The translations under genes were made by a program, and so were the position numbers. From Hyphomonadaceae bacterium (GTDB taxonomy: Bacteria > Pseudomonadota > Alphaproteobacteria > Caulobacterales > Aquidulcibacteraceae): a stretch of DNA of 59,431 nt. How positions within the stretch are numbered: position 1 is the first letter of the stretch; the number at the start of each line of letters is the position of its first letter. This document shows, piece after piece, positions 30,294-41,997 of this stretch. The notes below the pieces were generated by a model. It was given only the letters and a program-made list of their open reading frames with translations. It was not told the origin of the DNA and made no database searches. The stretch spans positions 1-59,431 of the forward strand of contig JAKFWO010000011.1 of assembly GCA_021731815.1 (NCBI GenBank), in the 5' to 3' direction.

Positions 30294-30643
30294 GATCATA
30301 TTGGGCCTCTCAACATTGGCCCCAATGATCCTGACCCCGGCGCGAAAGACAAGATCGACGACCCGACGACCTCTATCCGGTCCGGCCAATTTCAAACCGG
30401 TCCGGTGATGCTCGTCAGCCAACGAATTGTCCGACAAAACACCAACCCTCACCACGGCCTCATGGCCGCAGCCCGCGTCTGCTCCGACGATCACGCGACG
30501 CCGAGCTGGGTCTTTTACACTCAACGGGTATAAGGTCAAGAACCCAAAGCGGCCTGGCAACCTCTATGAAGCAGCGACGAAGCTGAGTTCCGGGAACAGT
30601 ACCGACCGCCAATTTGCCGGCGGCCATGCATGATACCTGAGTT

Positions 30644-30769
30644 GAGGCAAACCGACCCCCGCCGCAAACCGACCCCAGAGGCAAACCGACCCCAGAGGCA
30701 AACCGACCCCAGAGGCAAACCGCATCCGGCAGGTAGCGCATCCAGCAGGTAGCGCATCCGGCAGGTATC
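30644..30769. repeat. Adjacent 17-bp and 16-bp tandem repeats
   Basis: Four and a half units of GAGGCAAACCGACCCCA run from 30644 to 30722; the second unit is slightly diverged. They pass directly into three units of GCATCCGGCAGGTAGC (30722-30769). Two unrelated tandem arrays therefore touch each other. Confidence 0.85.
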
Positions 30770-30965
30770 GCCGGCGGACCTGGCCGCATTCACCTGAACC
30801 GGGAATTCGTCCGGGCGTTCCGTGCCGCTCGGGGCTCACCCGCGCGGCCGGACTGGTCGCGGTGGTGCCTGCCGGCTTTTATCAGCCTGCAGGCGCCACG
30901 ATTGCGCCAGATCCAGCTCCGCGAGGAACCTCCTCCCGACAAAGACCGGGCCTGCTCGACAATCC

Positions 30966-31280
30966 TTAATTCGTTTTTGTCTGGGGCTGATATTTCTTGT
31001 CATAGGCGGCGATCAGCGCCTTGTATTTCTTCTGCGCCGGTGCCCATTGGGCATTAACCCGTGCGATTTCCTTGCTCAAACATCTGGCATAGACATTGGC
31101 TGCAGTGATTCCCGGCACCATGACATCCGACAGGGCCTTCAGTTTGTCCGGCTTGATATTGTCATCCGTCACTTCGCCCACAACCGGCGGGGCCGGCGGC
31201 GGCGCACATTTCGAGGCCTGCGCAAAAGCGGGGCCGGCGATCAAACTGGCAGCGCATACCGCCATCACAAAACGCTTCAT
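30966..31280 (-). CDS. Small secreted protein of unknown function
   Basis: 104 residues with a clear signal peptide (MKRFVMAVCAASLIAGPAFA, cleavage after AFA). The mature part is short, helical and lysine-rich, with two cysteines (SKCAPPPAPP and YARCLSKEI) that could pair. I do not recognise the family. It stands alone between the repeat region and tonB, on the same strand as the TonB complex genes but about 200 nt downstream. Confidence 0.7.
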   Translation of the reverse strand: MKRFVMAVCAASLIAGPAFAQASKCAPPPAPPVVGEVTDDNIKPDKLKALSDVMVPGITAANVYARCLSKEIARVNAQWAPAQKKYKALIAAYDKKYQPQTKTN

Positions 31281-31477
31281 TTCTTGCCTTCCTCATACAA
31301 ATTTTCTGGCCAAATGCGCCGGGAACGGGCTACCCGCTCCGACGAGGCTGCGTGATGCACAGATCTCCCCACAGCGCCGAAGGACCTTTGGGGCCTCCTG
31401 ATCTGATGCGAGAACCGCGGCACTTTTCCGCCAGAATCTGGACCATTGCGCCACAATCCCCGCCAGACGGACTCGCC

Positions 31478-32134
31478 TCATTCTTCCGGCAGCGTCCACC
31501 GCACCTTCAGCGTCAAACGGCCGCCGGCAACCGGCTCGCCATTCAATTGCTGCGGCTCGGCCTCGAGCCGCTTCATCGCTGTAATATGCGCCTGCCCAAA
31601 GCCATAGCCGGCCGGGTCTTCCTCGACCACCTGACATTCGGTGAGCTTGCCGCGCTCATTCACGATACAGGCAATCGTCGAAGTGCCCTCTTTCTCCAGC
31701 CGTTGCGCGCGCTCCGGATAATTATCGGCAAAGTCGGAAGATTGCGGCTTGCGCTTCCACTTCACGTTTTTCGACTGGATCGTTCGCGGTCCCGCCGGGG
31801 CGGCCGGTGGCGGCGGCGGAGCGACGGCTGCCGTCGGCGGTGCCTTGATCGGTTCTTCGACCGGAGGGACCGGCAGCGAAGGTGCTGTCGCGGCCACATT
31901 CTGCGCCGGGCGCGGCTGGAAGCGGGGAATTTCAATTTCCGGCGGCGGTGGCGGCGGTTCCAGATCCGGCGGAGGCGGCGGCGGCGGAGGCGGCGGAATA
32001 TCGATGTCGACGATGAAATCTTCCTGGGCGAATTTGAACTCGCGCAGTTCGAATTCCTTCAGCGCCAGATAGCCGAACGCCGCTGCGTGCAGGCCCAAAA
32101 CACCACCGATGACAAAGGGTGCATTCTTGTTCAT
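31478..32134 (-). CDS. tonB: TonB family energy transducer
   Basis: 218 residues. One N-terminal transmembrane anchor (about 7-25) is followed by a periplasmic proline-rich spacer (runs of 10 and 6 prolines, residues 47-115) and a C-terminal TonB domain (PERAQRLEKEGTSTIACIVN). It transmits proton-motive force from ExbB/ExbD to outer-membrane receptors. It starts 9 nt after the second exbD, in one operon. Confidence 0.93.
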   Translation of the reverse strand: MNKNAPFVIGGVLGLHAAAFGYLALKEFELREFKFAQEDFIVDIDIPPPPPPPPPPDLEPPPPPPEIEIPRFQPRPAQNVAATAPSLPVPPVEEPIKAPPTAAVAPPPPPAAPAGPRTIQSKNVKWKRKPQSSDFADNYPERAQRLEKEGTSTIACIVNERGKLTECQVVEEDPAGYGFGQAHITAMKRLEAEPQQLNGEPVAGGRLTLKVRWTLPEE

Positions 32135-32143
32135 GATCCTGCC

Positions 32144-32569
32144 CTATTTGATTTTGTCTTCGGCGACGAGATTTAGCTTGTAATATTGGTTATCCTGAAG
32201 TGTATTGAACACTTCCTTGATATACCGATATTCAACTTCGGCATCCGCGCGGAAGAACAGACGGGAATCAATCGAAATCTTCTGACGGTGCAAGGCCTCG
32301 CCCAAATCCTCGACCTTAACGGGGAAGTCACCGATATAGACCCTACCATCTTTCTGCAGCGTTACATAGATGGGGTCGTCGGGATTCTTTTTGGCCTTGA
32401 CCTGGGTTGATGGCAATTCCACCGGAATGCTCACCGAGGCCAAGGGGGCCACCACCATGAAGATGATCAGCAAAACCAGCATGACATCGACGAATGGCGT
32501 AACGTTGATTTCATCATTCATCTGGATATTGAAGCGGCTCTGCTGCCCGCCGCCGACTTTCGCGCCCAT
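32144..32569 (-). CDS. exbD: ExbD/TolR family biopolymer transporter (second copy)
   Basis: 141 residues. The start INVTPFVDVMLVLLIIFMVV holds the single transmembrane helix with its essential aspartate, followed by the periplasmic domain (RLFFRADAEVEYRYIKEVF). The start at 32569 (MGAKVGGG) aligns exactly with the first exbD; a longer frame adds 18 residues. It lies 81 nt after the first exbD and 9 nt before tonB. Confidence 0.93.
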   Translation of the reverse strand: MGAKVGGGQQSRFNIQMNDEINVTPFVDVMLVLLIIFMVVAPLASVSIPVELPSTQVKAKKNPDDPIYVTLQKDGRVYIGDFPVKVEDLGEALHRQKISIDSRLFFRADAEVEYRYIKEVFNTLQDNQYYKLNLVAEDKIK

Positions 32570-32650
32570 GGAACTTTCTCCTGTACGGGAGCGATCGCTT
32601 CGGCGTGAGTGCAGATCCGGCAACCCGGTCCCACACTCACGCCGATTTGA

Positions 32651-33091
<441 letters not shown>

Positions 33092-33094
33092 GGC

Positions 33095-34003
33095 TCAGTT
33101 CCCGCGATCGAGATTGCGCGAAATCGCGTTCATGAGTTCGGATTTGAATTGCTCCGTCCCCGTCCCATAGGTCGCGATCTGGCGCTGGAAGATATTGTAG
33201 AAAATTGCGGCCGGGATGGCGGCAAACAGGCCGATCCCGGTGGCCAGCAGCGCTTCGGCGATACCAGGCGCGACGACGGCGAGATTGGTCGTGTTGGATT
33301 TCGCGATCCCGATAAAGGAATTCATGATCCCATAGACCGTGCCGAACAGGCCGATAAACGGACCCGAGGATGCGGTCGAGGCCAGAAATTGCAATCCCTT
33401 CGACAGTCGCGTGGACAAGGTGGCCTGCTGGCCGTCAACGGCGGCAGTCACGCGTTCCAGCAAATGGGCGCGGGTGTGGTCGGAGATCGGAATGCCCGCC
33501 TGACGCGTACGCTCCATTTCATCGACCGCGGCCAGCGCCATCTGCGCCTTGGGGTCTTCCCGATACATCGGCTTGCGGGCCTTTTCGCCCATTTCGGCGA
33601 GCGAACCGGCCTTGCGGAAATCGGCTTCAAATGAGGCCGAGGATTTCTTCAGCGAACCGAAATCGAGGAATTTCAGGATAAGCAGCGCCCAGGACCACAC
33701 AGAAGCGAGGATCAGGCCGATCATCACGATCTTGACCACGACGTCCGCATTATTGAACATCGTCAAGACATTGAGGTCCTCGAGCTCTTCCTGGGCTTCT
33801 GCGACCACCGCTTCATTGACCTTCGGTGCATCTGCAGGAGCCGGAGCTGCAGCGGCCGGGGCTTCGGCGGCCGGCACTTCGGTCGCCGGCGGAGTCGCTT
33901 CCGGGGTCTGGGCTGCGGCACCAAGGGCACCGAAACCGAACATCACGAGGCCGGCGATGGCCGCCAGCATGCCTTTGCGCTTGAAGAACATTGCGTTCAC
34001 CAT
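33095..34003 (-). CDS. exbB: ExbB-type proton channel with secreted N-terminal extension
   Basis: 302 residues. A cleavable signal (AGLVMFGFGALGAAAQ) and an Ala/Pro-rich periplasmic segment (about 35-80) precede the MotA/TolQ/ExbB core. That core has three helices: VVVKIVMIGLILASVWSWAL, then the large cytoplasmic loop, then FIGLFGTVYGIMNSFIGIA and GIAEALLATGIGLFAAIPAA. The start at 34003 (MVNAMFFKRK) has AAGAGA upstream. First gene of exbB-exbD-exbD-tonB. No clear Fur-type box was seen upstream. Confidence 0.92.
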   Translation of the reverse strand: MVNAMFFKRKGMLAAIAGLVMFGFGALGAAAQTPEATPPATEVPAAEAPAAAAPAPADAPKVNEAVVAEAQEELEDLNVLTMFNNADVVVKIVMIGLILASVWSWALLILKFLDFGSLKKSSASFEADFRKAGSLAEMGEKARKPMYREDPKAQMALAAVDEMERTRQAGIPISDHTRAHLLERVTAAVDGQQATLSTRLSKGLQFLASTASSGPFIGLFGTVYGIMNSFIGIAKSNTTNLAVVAPGIAEALLATGIGLFAAIPAAIFYNIFQRQIATYGTGTEQFKSELMNAISRNLDRGN

Positions 34004-34700
34004 TCTCTTTCTGGTTCTGCTTCCCACATTCGGCCCGCCTCGCGGACCGAACTTCCCAAAATGATGTCCAGACCCCCGAAGAGGAAACCTGGATTGCGGC
34101 TCTTTCATGTCCGTCGAACCAGATGCAAGGCGGGCAATTCACCCCCGCCAATCATCCGCTCCTGTCTGGCACCCGCAGGCTTTAACCCGCTTGTCGTGTC
34201 AGCCAGTCACGTCGCAGTGCCAAAACCGCCGGCTGCGCAGAGCGCAAAAGCAATTTCAGCCATTCGACAGACGGATCGGACCGCAACAGATGACATCATC
34301 CGCCCGCGACGACCCTGCTTCCCCGGTTTTCCCGGTCTGTTACCTGAACCTTTTCAGGTAGTTCGCGACCCTCATCCAGCAATTACAAGTAGGATCAATC
34401 GCTACCTGGCTTCCGACCCCATGGCGCATTCGCCATATTGTCGGGGCCAAATTGTCGGGGCCATATCGCCGGTGTCTTCCCCGTTCCGGCTGCCGCGAGG
34501 TCCGGGGGTCCCAAACCTCCGCCAAACCAAAACAGGCCCCCTGTCACCCCTAAACGGACAGGCAACCATGTCAAGCGCGCGCAGGGTTGGCAAGCTGCGA
34601 TTTCTGTCGCACTCCCGACTATATTGCACCGCAGCATTACTCACCTGTCCAGGCGCTTCCTTGAGATAATTCTTGCGCCGACGCTGGATTTTACCCGTAT
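34004..34700. other. Non-coding gap upstream of exbB
   Basis: About 700 nt without a recognisable gene. A 14-bp duplication (ATTGTCGGGGCCAA/T) lies at 34437-34464. The exbB promoter must be in the low-coordinate part and the end of the yacG transcript at the other end. Short frames here show no family resemblance. Confidence 0.45.
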
Positions 34701-34907
34701 TCACGACATATTTTCACCGGCTTCCGGTTCGGGCGCGTCGTCTTCGTCCCCGGCCGGAAGCCGGTAGGTTCCCGCGAACCAGTGATGCAGATCACGGTCG
34801 GTGCAAGCCGCCGAACAAAAGGGCCGGAACGCGAATTGCACGGGTTTGCCGCAAACCGGACAGGGCCGTGGAGACGGCGAAACAATTTTCCCGGGCTCTT
34901 GCGGCAT
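34701..34907 (-). CDS. yacG: DNA gyrase inhibitor YacG
   Basis: 68-residue zinc protein with the diagnostic CPVCGKP and FCSAACTDRDLHHW motifs, four cysteines in a zinc ribbon. Acidic, disordered C-terminus. It starts 3 nt after the ribonuclease gene and ends the infA-maf-rng-yacG transcription unit, a common alphaproteobacterial arrangement. Confidence 0.93.
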   Translation of the reverse strand: MPQEPGKIVSPSPRPCPVCGKPVQFAFRPFCSAACTDRDLHHWFAGTYRLPAGDEDDAPEPEAGENMS

Positions 34908-34910
34908 GGC

Positions 34911-36041
34911 CTATTCCCTCTCCAGATCGAAATCCTTTCCCGGCACCAGAAATGGAACCGGGCGGCTGTGTGGATCGGGGTGAAATTTGCCCGACGGCCC
35001 CGCGATCCAATAGCGCCCGCCATGGCGGGCGACGATAAACTCTTCCCCGGCCTTCCACAGGCCACGCAGATGGCCGGTTCGTGCCATGTCCAGATCGCGG
35101 GAAAGATGCAGCAGGAACCGTCGGCCGGGTTCGGCGCGCAGTGCACTGTCAAGCGCACGCAGCGCCTGCAGGGCCCGACGGCCTGGCGCGGACAGCGCCT
35201 CGCCCAATGCCCGGCGCGCGCGCTTGCGGGTAAAGACCACGAGCCCGTAAGGGGCGCTCCTGATATCGGAAGGCGGATCGGGCGCATGCCGAAACCCGGC
35301 CATCAGGGCCGCCATCAGGGCGCCGGAATCGGCGCGTTCCCGGCCCGCGGGATCAATGACGATCAGCCCCGCGGCCTCCTTCAGGCGGATCGCGCGGGCC
35401 ATGACAGTGCCGGCCGCGCGATTGGCCGCGAGCATCCCCTGCCCGCCCCGCCCTGCCCCGGAATCCACATCGATTGTCCAGCAGGCACGGGTGGATTCGA
35501 GGCTGATCGTCCCTCCCTCGGGAAGTGGCCAGACCGGGGACGTAATCGCTTCCCGGGCACGATCGACCCAGGCGCGCGCGTCCTCACCGTCAAAGGCCGT
35601 GACGCGGCTGGCACCGGGAAAGGCGGAAGCCATGGCGTCCGCTGTCGCAGGGCCCGGGACCAGCAGGCCGGTTCCTTCCGGCGGGGCATCATTCAGCCGC
35701 GCGAGAATCGGCCCCTTCTCCGCATGGCCTTCAGCCACGATGCGAAAACGCGCGCGCTGGCCCTCGGGCGGCGCTTTGGCCCCACGACGGAGGGGCAAAA
35801 GCGCCTCGCCCCCCGGGCCGAGGTCAACGAATATTCCCTGGCCCCCTGGCACCGAAGCGACCACCCGGCCGCCCCAGATTTCCCCGACGCGCGGACGATG
35901 GCCCCGGTCGTGAAAACTGTCGAGCCACAAGGCGGCCGGCGCACCGTCTTCTACAAGCAGGACTGAAATCTCGCCCGGGGCTTCGTCGATCAGGATGTGC
36001 CGAACCGGGGCGGGGCCAGGTGGTGCAGATCCCGTGCTCAC
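34911..36041 (-). CDS. Short ribonuclease E/G family protein
   Basis: 376 residues from a GTG at 36041 whose GTGA overlaps the maf stop by 4 nt. A degenerate S1-like RNA-binding segment (VGEIWGGRVVASVPGGQGIFVDLG) precedes the RNase E/G catalytic region (TIDVDSGAGRGG, GLIVIDPAGR). Compared with E. coli RNase E the first aspartate motif is kept; the second reads IDPAGR rather than IDFIDM. The CPxCxG zinc-link motif is missing, so the tetramer interface of RNase E is absent. Activity is likely but not certain. Confidence 0.82.
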   Translation of the reverse strand: MSTGSAPPGPAPVRHILIDEAPGEISVLLVEDGAPAALWLDSFHDRGHRPRVGEIWGGRVVASVPGGQGIFVDLGPGGEALLPLRRGAKAPPEGQRARFRIVAEGHAEKGPILARLNDAPPEGTGLLVPGPATADAMASAFPGASRVTAFDGEDARAWVDRAREAITSPVWPLPEGGTISLESTRACWTIDVDSGAGRGGQGMLAANRAAGTVMARAIRLKEAAGLIVIDPAGRERADSGALMAALMAGFRHAPDPPSDIRSAPYGLVVFTRKRARRALGEALSAPGRRALQALRALDSALRAEPGRRFLLHLSRDLDMARTGHLRGLWKAGEEFIVARHGGRYWIAGPSGKFHPDPHSRPVPFLVPGKDFDLERE

Positions 36042-36619
36042 AGCCCATAGACCCCGAGCAGGGCTGCCGTCTCGAACAGCGGCAACCCGACCACACCCGA
36101 CCATGATCCGTTCAAATGCTGCACAAAGGCTCCGGCGCGGCCCTGCACGCCATAGCCACCGGCCTTGCCACGCCATTCCCCGTTTCCGAGATAGTACTCG
36201 ATCTCCGCCTCGCTCAGCCGCTTGAAGCGCACGCGGCTGAGCGAGAGGCGGGTGCGCAGCACGCCGTCCGGCCCGATCAATGCCACGCCGGTCGCCACCT
36301 GATGGGCGCGGCCGGACAGCAATTCGAGGCAATACCGCGCTGCGTCAGCGCTTTCGGCCTTGGGCAAATGACGCCGCCCGCAGGCGACGATCGTGTCGGC
36401 GGCCAGCACGACGTGATCGGGATACATCCCGGCCCCCGTCTTGGCCTTGGCTTCGGCCAGACGCAGGGCACAATGGCGGGGAAGTTCGCCGGGCAGCGCG
36501 CGCTCGTCGATTTCCGGATTGAGGATGATCGCAGGGACCCGCCCGATCGTGGCCAGCAATTCCAGCCGACGCGGCGAAGCCGAAGCAAGGGCAAGCAATG
36601 GCGGCGTCACGCGCAGCAT
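36038..36619 (-). CDS. maf: Maf-type nucleoside triphosphate pyrophosphatase
   Basis: House-cleaning enzyme hydrolysing non-canonical or excess nucleoside triphosphates. 193 residues. The family start LLALASASPRRLELL binds the triphosphate. VVLAADTIVACG carries the catalytic aspartate, and GGYGVQGRAGAFV is typical. It starts 6 nt after the infA stop and overlaps the ribonuclease gene by 4 nt. Confidence 0.95.
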   Translation of the reverse strand: MLRVTPPLLALASASPRRLELLATIGRVPAIILNPEIDERALPGELPRHCALRLAEAKAKTGAGMYPDHVVLAADTIVACGRRHLPKAESADAARYCLELLSGRAHQVATGVALIGPDGVLRTRLSLSRVRFKRLSEAEIEYYLGNGEWRGKAGGYGVQGRAGAFVQHLNGSWSGVVGLPLFETAALLGVYGL

Positions 36620-36625
36620 GCCGGG

Positions 36626-36844
36626 TTATTTGAAGCGATAGGTGATCCGGCCCTTGGTGAGGTCATAGGGCGTCATCTCGACCTTGACCTTGTCGCCGGC
36701 CAGAACACGGATGCGGTTTTTGCGCATTTTTCCGGCCGTATGGGCGATGATCTCGTGGCCGCTGTCGAGCGTGACACGAAACGTGGCATTGGGCAGCAAT
36801 TCCGCCACCATGCCGTCGAATTCAAGCAATTCCTCTTTGGACAT
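36626..36844 (-). CDS. infA: Translation initiation factor IF-1
   Basis: 72-residue OB-fold protein that binds the ribosomal A site during initiation. The sequence [19 protein letters not shown] through [13 protein letters not shown] is a typical full-length IF-1. First gene of the infA-maf-rng-yacG unit. The 171-nt gap upstream to the NlpD-like gene should hold the promoter. Confidence 0.98.
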   Translation of the reverse strand: MSKEELLEFDGMVAELLPNATFRVTLDSGHEIIAHTAGKMRKNRIRVLAGDKVKVEMTPYDLTKGRITYRFK

Positions 36845-37015
36845 CCGCTCCCCTGATCTGTTGTGGAATTCCCCCGGCGGTCGCCGGCCCGGAAGTGGTC
36901 GCCCCTATACAGGCTCGCGCTCGCGGCGTCGATGGGCTGCTTGCGAATGACAGCCCCCGGCCAATCGAAATGGCGATCCGCAGCAAAATCTGCCCTGGGC
37001 GCAGCCGGGCCACGC

Positions 37016-38098
37016 TCACAACCGCCCGATCAGGGCCTGGGGATCGACCGGCCGGCCTTTTGGATTACGGATCTCGAAATGCAATGAGTCTTGTGCAGCG
37101 CGCTCCTCGCGGACAATGGATGTCACCCGGGACAGGGATGGCGGACGGCCGGCCTCGGCAATCGCCTGGCCCGGCTGGACCCTGCTCCCCTCCTCCGCGA
37201 GAAACCGGCCCAGATGGGCATAGGCTGTCACCCAGCCGCCTTCATGCCTGAGCAGCATCAGTTTCCCGAAGCCGGGCAAATCCTCCCCGCGATAGACCAC
37301 AATTCCGGCGGCAGCCGCGCTGACCGGGGCTGCCGGTGGCAAGGCCATTTGCAAACCATCGAGACGTTGCCCGCCCGGTTGTGGCCCAAATGAACGCAGC
37401 ACTGCCCCCCGCGCCGGCCAGCGAAACCGGACAGGTCCTGCGGGGCCTGTGCCTGCGCCGGTTGGCGCGGGTGTCGTGGCTCTCTGCGCTGGAATCGCCG
37501 GCACCTGCGAAACGGAAGTCAACACCCGCGGCGCGGTCCTCGCCCCAACCGGATCCGAAGGTCCCGTGCCCGGTGGCGCTTCCTGATTGTCGCGGGCCAA
37601 TGCAGGCAGCATCAGCCGGTCCCCCGCCGCGACCATCCATGGCTTTTCCAGGGCATTCAACAGCGCCAGCGACCGCAGATCGACATTGAAGCGTCGCGAC
37701 ACGGAAAACAGCGTCTCGTCGGCCTCGACCAGATGGATTCGCGGCGGCGGAAGTCGCAGATATTGCCCGACGATCAGAGAGAAGGGGGGCTCCAGCCCAT
37801 TGGCCTCGATCAGGGCACGTAACGGCACCTGACGGCGACGCGAAATGGCAAACAGGCTATCGCCCGGACCCGCCTGCTCATAGCGTTCCGATTCCGGAAG
37901 AACGACCGGTTCTGCTCCCCGGCCTGGCGCGTTCGCAATCGCTGCACGGGGGCGGGCAGGTGCAGCCGGACTCTTTTTCGCGACCGGCACAGCAGGAACC
38001 TGTTCCGAGGGATCCTTGCCCGGCGCATAAGGCGGCCGCGCCGCGGCCCCGGTTGCGAGCACCAGCCACATAAGGAGCACAAAAATCGATTGTTGCAT
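37016..38098 (-). CDS. NlpD/EnvC-like LysM-LytM protein with degenerate active site
   Basis: 360 residues with a signal peptide (1-20), two LysM domains (about 73-117 and 121-165), a Pro/Ala linker and a C-terminal LytM (M23) domain (about 225-350). In active M23 enzymes the first zinc ligand is a His four residues before an Asp, and HxH comes near the end. Here the first is RLDG at 245-248 and the second is SLH (338-340), so at least two metal ligands are lost while TAYAHL is kept. It is therefore probably an activator of peptidoglycan amidases rather than an enzyme. It lies between suhB and infA. Confidence 0.85.
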   Translation of the reverse strand: MQQSIFVLLMWLVLATGAAARPPYAPGKDPSEQVPAVPVAKKSPAAPARPRAAIANAPGRGAEPVVLPESERYEQAGPGDSLFAISRRRQVPLRALIEANGLEPPFSLIVGQYLRLPPPRIHLVEADETLFSVSRRFNVDLRSLALLNALEKPWMVAAGDRLMLPALARDNQEAPPGTGPSDPVGARTAPRVLTSVSQVPAIPAQRATTPAPTGAGTGPAGPVRFRWPARGAVLRSFGPQPGGQRLDGLQMALPPAAPVSAAAAGIVVYRGEDLPGFGKLMLLRHEGGWVTAYAHLGRFLAEEGSRVQPGQAIAEAGRPPSLSRVTSIVREERAAQDSLHFEIRNPKGRPVDPQALIGRL

Positions 38099-38183
38099 GC
38101 CATTCGTGCCCGTTTGTCCCGAGAAATGCGCGTCGAAGGAAGATAGTCGAAACGCCGATTCGCGGAAGTCCCGGGCAGATGCC

Positions 38184-38975
38184 CTATCCGTGCAGTAATT
38201 TGACGGCCGATTCCATCACGCCCGGATTGGCGGCGAGGATCGAGCCCGACACCAAAGGATCGGCGCGGGAATCATCGAGCTCACGCACAAAGCCGCCGGC
38301 CTCGCGCACCAACACGATACCTGCCGCCATATCCCAGGGCTTGAGATTGCGTTCCCAGAACACATCGAACCGCCCGGCGGCGAGAAAAGCGAGATCGAGC
38401 GCCGCCGCCCCGAAGCGACGCACCCCCGCCGTCTCCGCCATGACCCTGCTGAGTTCGGCGGAAAACAATGAATGATCGGGGCGGCCGCGAAACGGAATGC
38501 CCGTGGCAAACAGCGATTCATCGAGCCGGATACGGGCCGAAACCCGCATTCGCCGGTCGTTCCACCAGGCTCCGATACCTTTTTCGGCGAAAAATACGTC
38601 ATCGGTCGCCGGATTATAAACGAGGCCCGATACCAGTTCGCCGTCGCGTTCGAGGGCGATGGAAATCGCAAACTGGGGCAAGGCATGCATGAAATTGAGC
38701 GTGCCGTCGAGCGGATCGACAATGAAGCGATGCGAACGGTCGCTGCCCTCGACCGCGCCGCGCTCCTCCATCAGAAACCCATAGCCGGGCCGGGCGCGGG
38801 ACAATTCCTCATAGAGCACGTTTTCGGCCCGAAGATCGGCGGCGGTCACGAAATCGGCCGGACCCTTTTTGGAGACCTGCAAATGTTCGAGCTCGCCAAA
38901 ATCACGCTTCAGGTCGCGACCCGCCTTGCGGGCAGCAGCAATCATGACCTGCAAGGCGGGGGAAGGGCGCGGCAT
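38184..38975 (-). CDS. Inositol monophosphatase family protein (SuhB-like)
   Basis: 263 residues with the lithium-sensitive Mg-dependent phosphatase motifs: DFVTAADLRAE, MEERG, IVDPLDGTLNFMHALPQFAIS and WDMAAGIVLVREAGG. These bind the metals and phosphate. SuhB also acts in ribosomal antitermination in enterobacteria; whether it does here is not visible. It is monocistronic or upstream of the NlpD-like gene with an 85-nt gap. Confidence 0.93.
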   Translation of the reverse strand: MPRPSPALQVMIAAARKAGRDLKRDFGELEHLQVSKKGPADFVTAADLRAENVLYEELSRARPGYGFLMEERGAVEGSDRSHRFIVDPLDGTLNFMHALPQFAISIALERDGELVSGLVYNPATDDVFFAEKGIGAWWNDRRMRVSARIRLDESLFATGIPFRGRPDHSLFSAELSRVMAETAGVRRFGAAALDLAFLAAGRFDVFWERNLKPWDMAAGIVLVREAGGFVRELDDSRADPLVSGSILAANPGVMESAVKLLHG

Positions 38976-39267
38976 GGATGTACTCGCAGGTCAAAGTTCA
39001 GCCCGTGGGTAGGAAAACGGGCGCAAGGTGCCGGCCCGGTTACGATTTCGGCTCAGGCTGCGCAAGCCCCTGCCTGTGCGGGGAGGGCTGGTCGCAATAT
39101 ATGAAGCCTCGTGTCGACCCTTCCGGAGCCGTGCCACTCGACAACGGGAAATTCCTCGTTCACAACTTCCGCACGGTAAAAGTCCCGAAATGGATTCCAG
39201 AAATTTGCATCCGGCCGAACATGATCCGGCATGTCGGTGCAACACATGTCGGCAGGGGGAATAAGCC

Positions 39268-41807
<2,540 letters not shown>

Positions 41808-41845
41808 TTGTTCGATTGCCGAAAAATCGCGCATCGGACGGGAAC

Positions 41846-41919
41846 TGGAGCGGGTAGCGGGAATCGAACCCGCATCATCGGTTTGGAAGACCGGAGCTCT
41901 ACCATTGAGCTATACCCGC
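41846..41919 (-). tRNA. tRNA-Gly (anticodon UCC)
   Basis: Read on the minus strand: acceptor GCGGGTA pairs with TACCCGC, the D-arm contains AGCTCAATGGTAGAGC, the anticodon loop is CTTCCAA with TCC in the middle, and the T-arm contains GTTCGATTC. The CCA end is encoded. 74 nt including CCA. No tandem repeat follows this tRNA, unlike the tRNA-Leu in this window. Confidence 0.96.
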
Positions 41920-41997
41920 CCGCGCGCATCCATCTGCGCACCCGGCAGGTGCCGCTTTTACGCTGTGCGCAGCTTCAACGTCAATCGCGCGGGCGCA

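Larger units (their letters stand above)
30117..30965. other. Repeat-rich non-coding region upstream of rpsM
   Basis: No gene can be supported in these 849 nt. Three tandem arrays occupy much of it. The unique parts (30294-30643 and 30770-30965) contain only short reading frames without family resemblance. The promoter of the rpsM segment should be near the low-coordinate end. Confidence 0.5.

Noticed and set aside
30187-30769. Possible CRISPR array
   Set aside because: The repeats are directly head to tail without spacers, and no cas gene is present.
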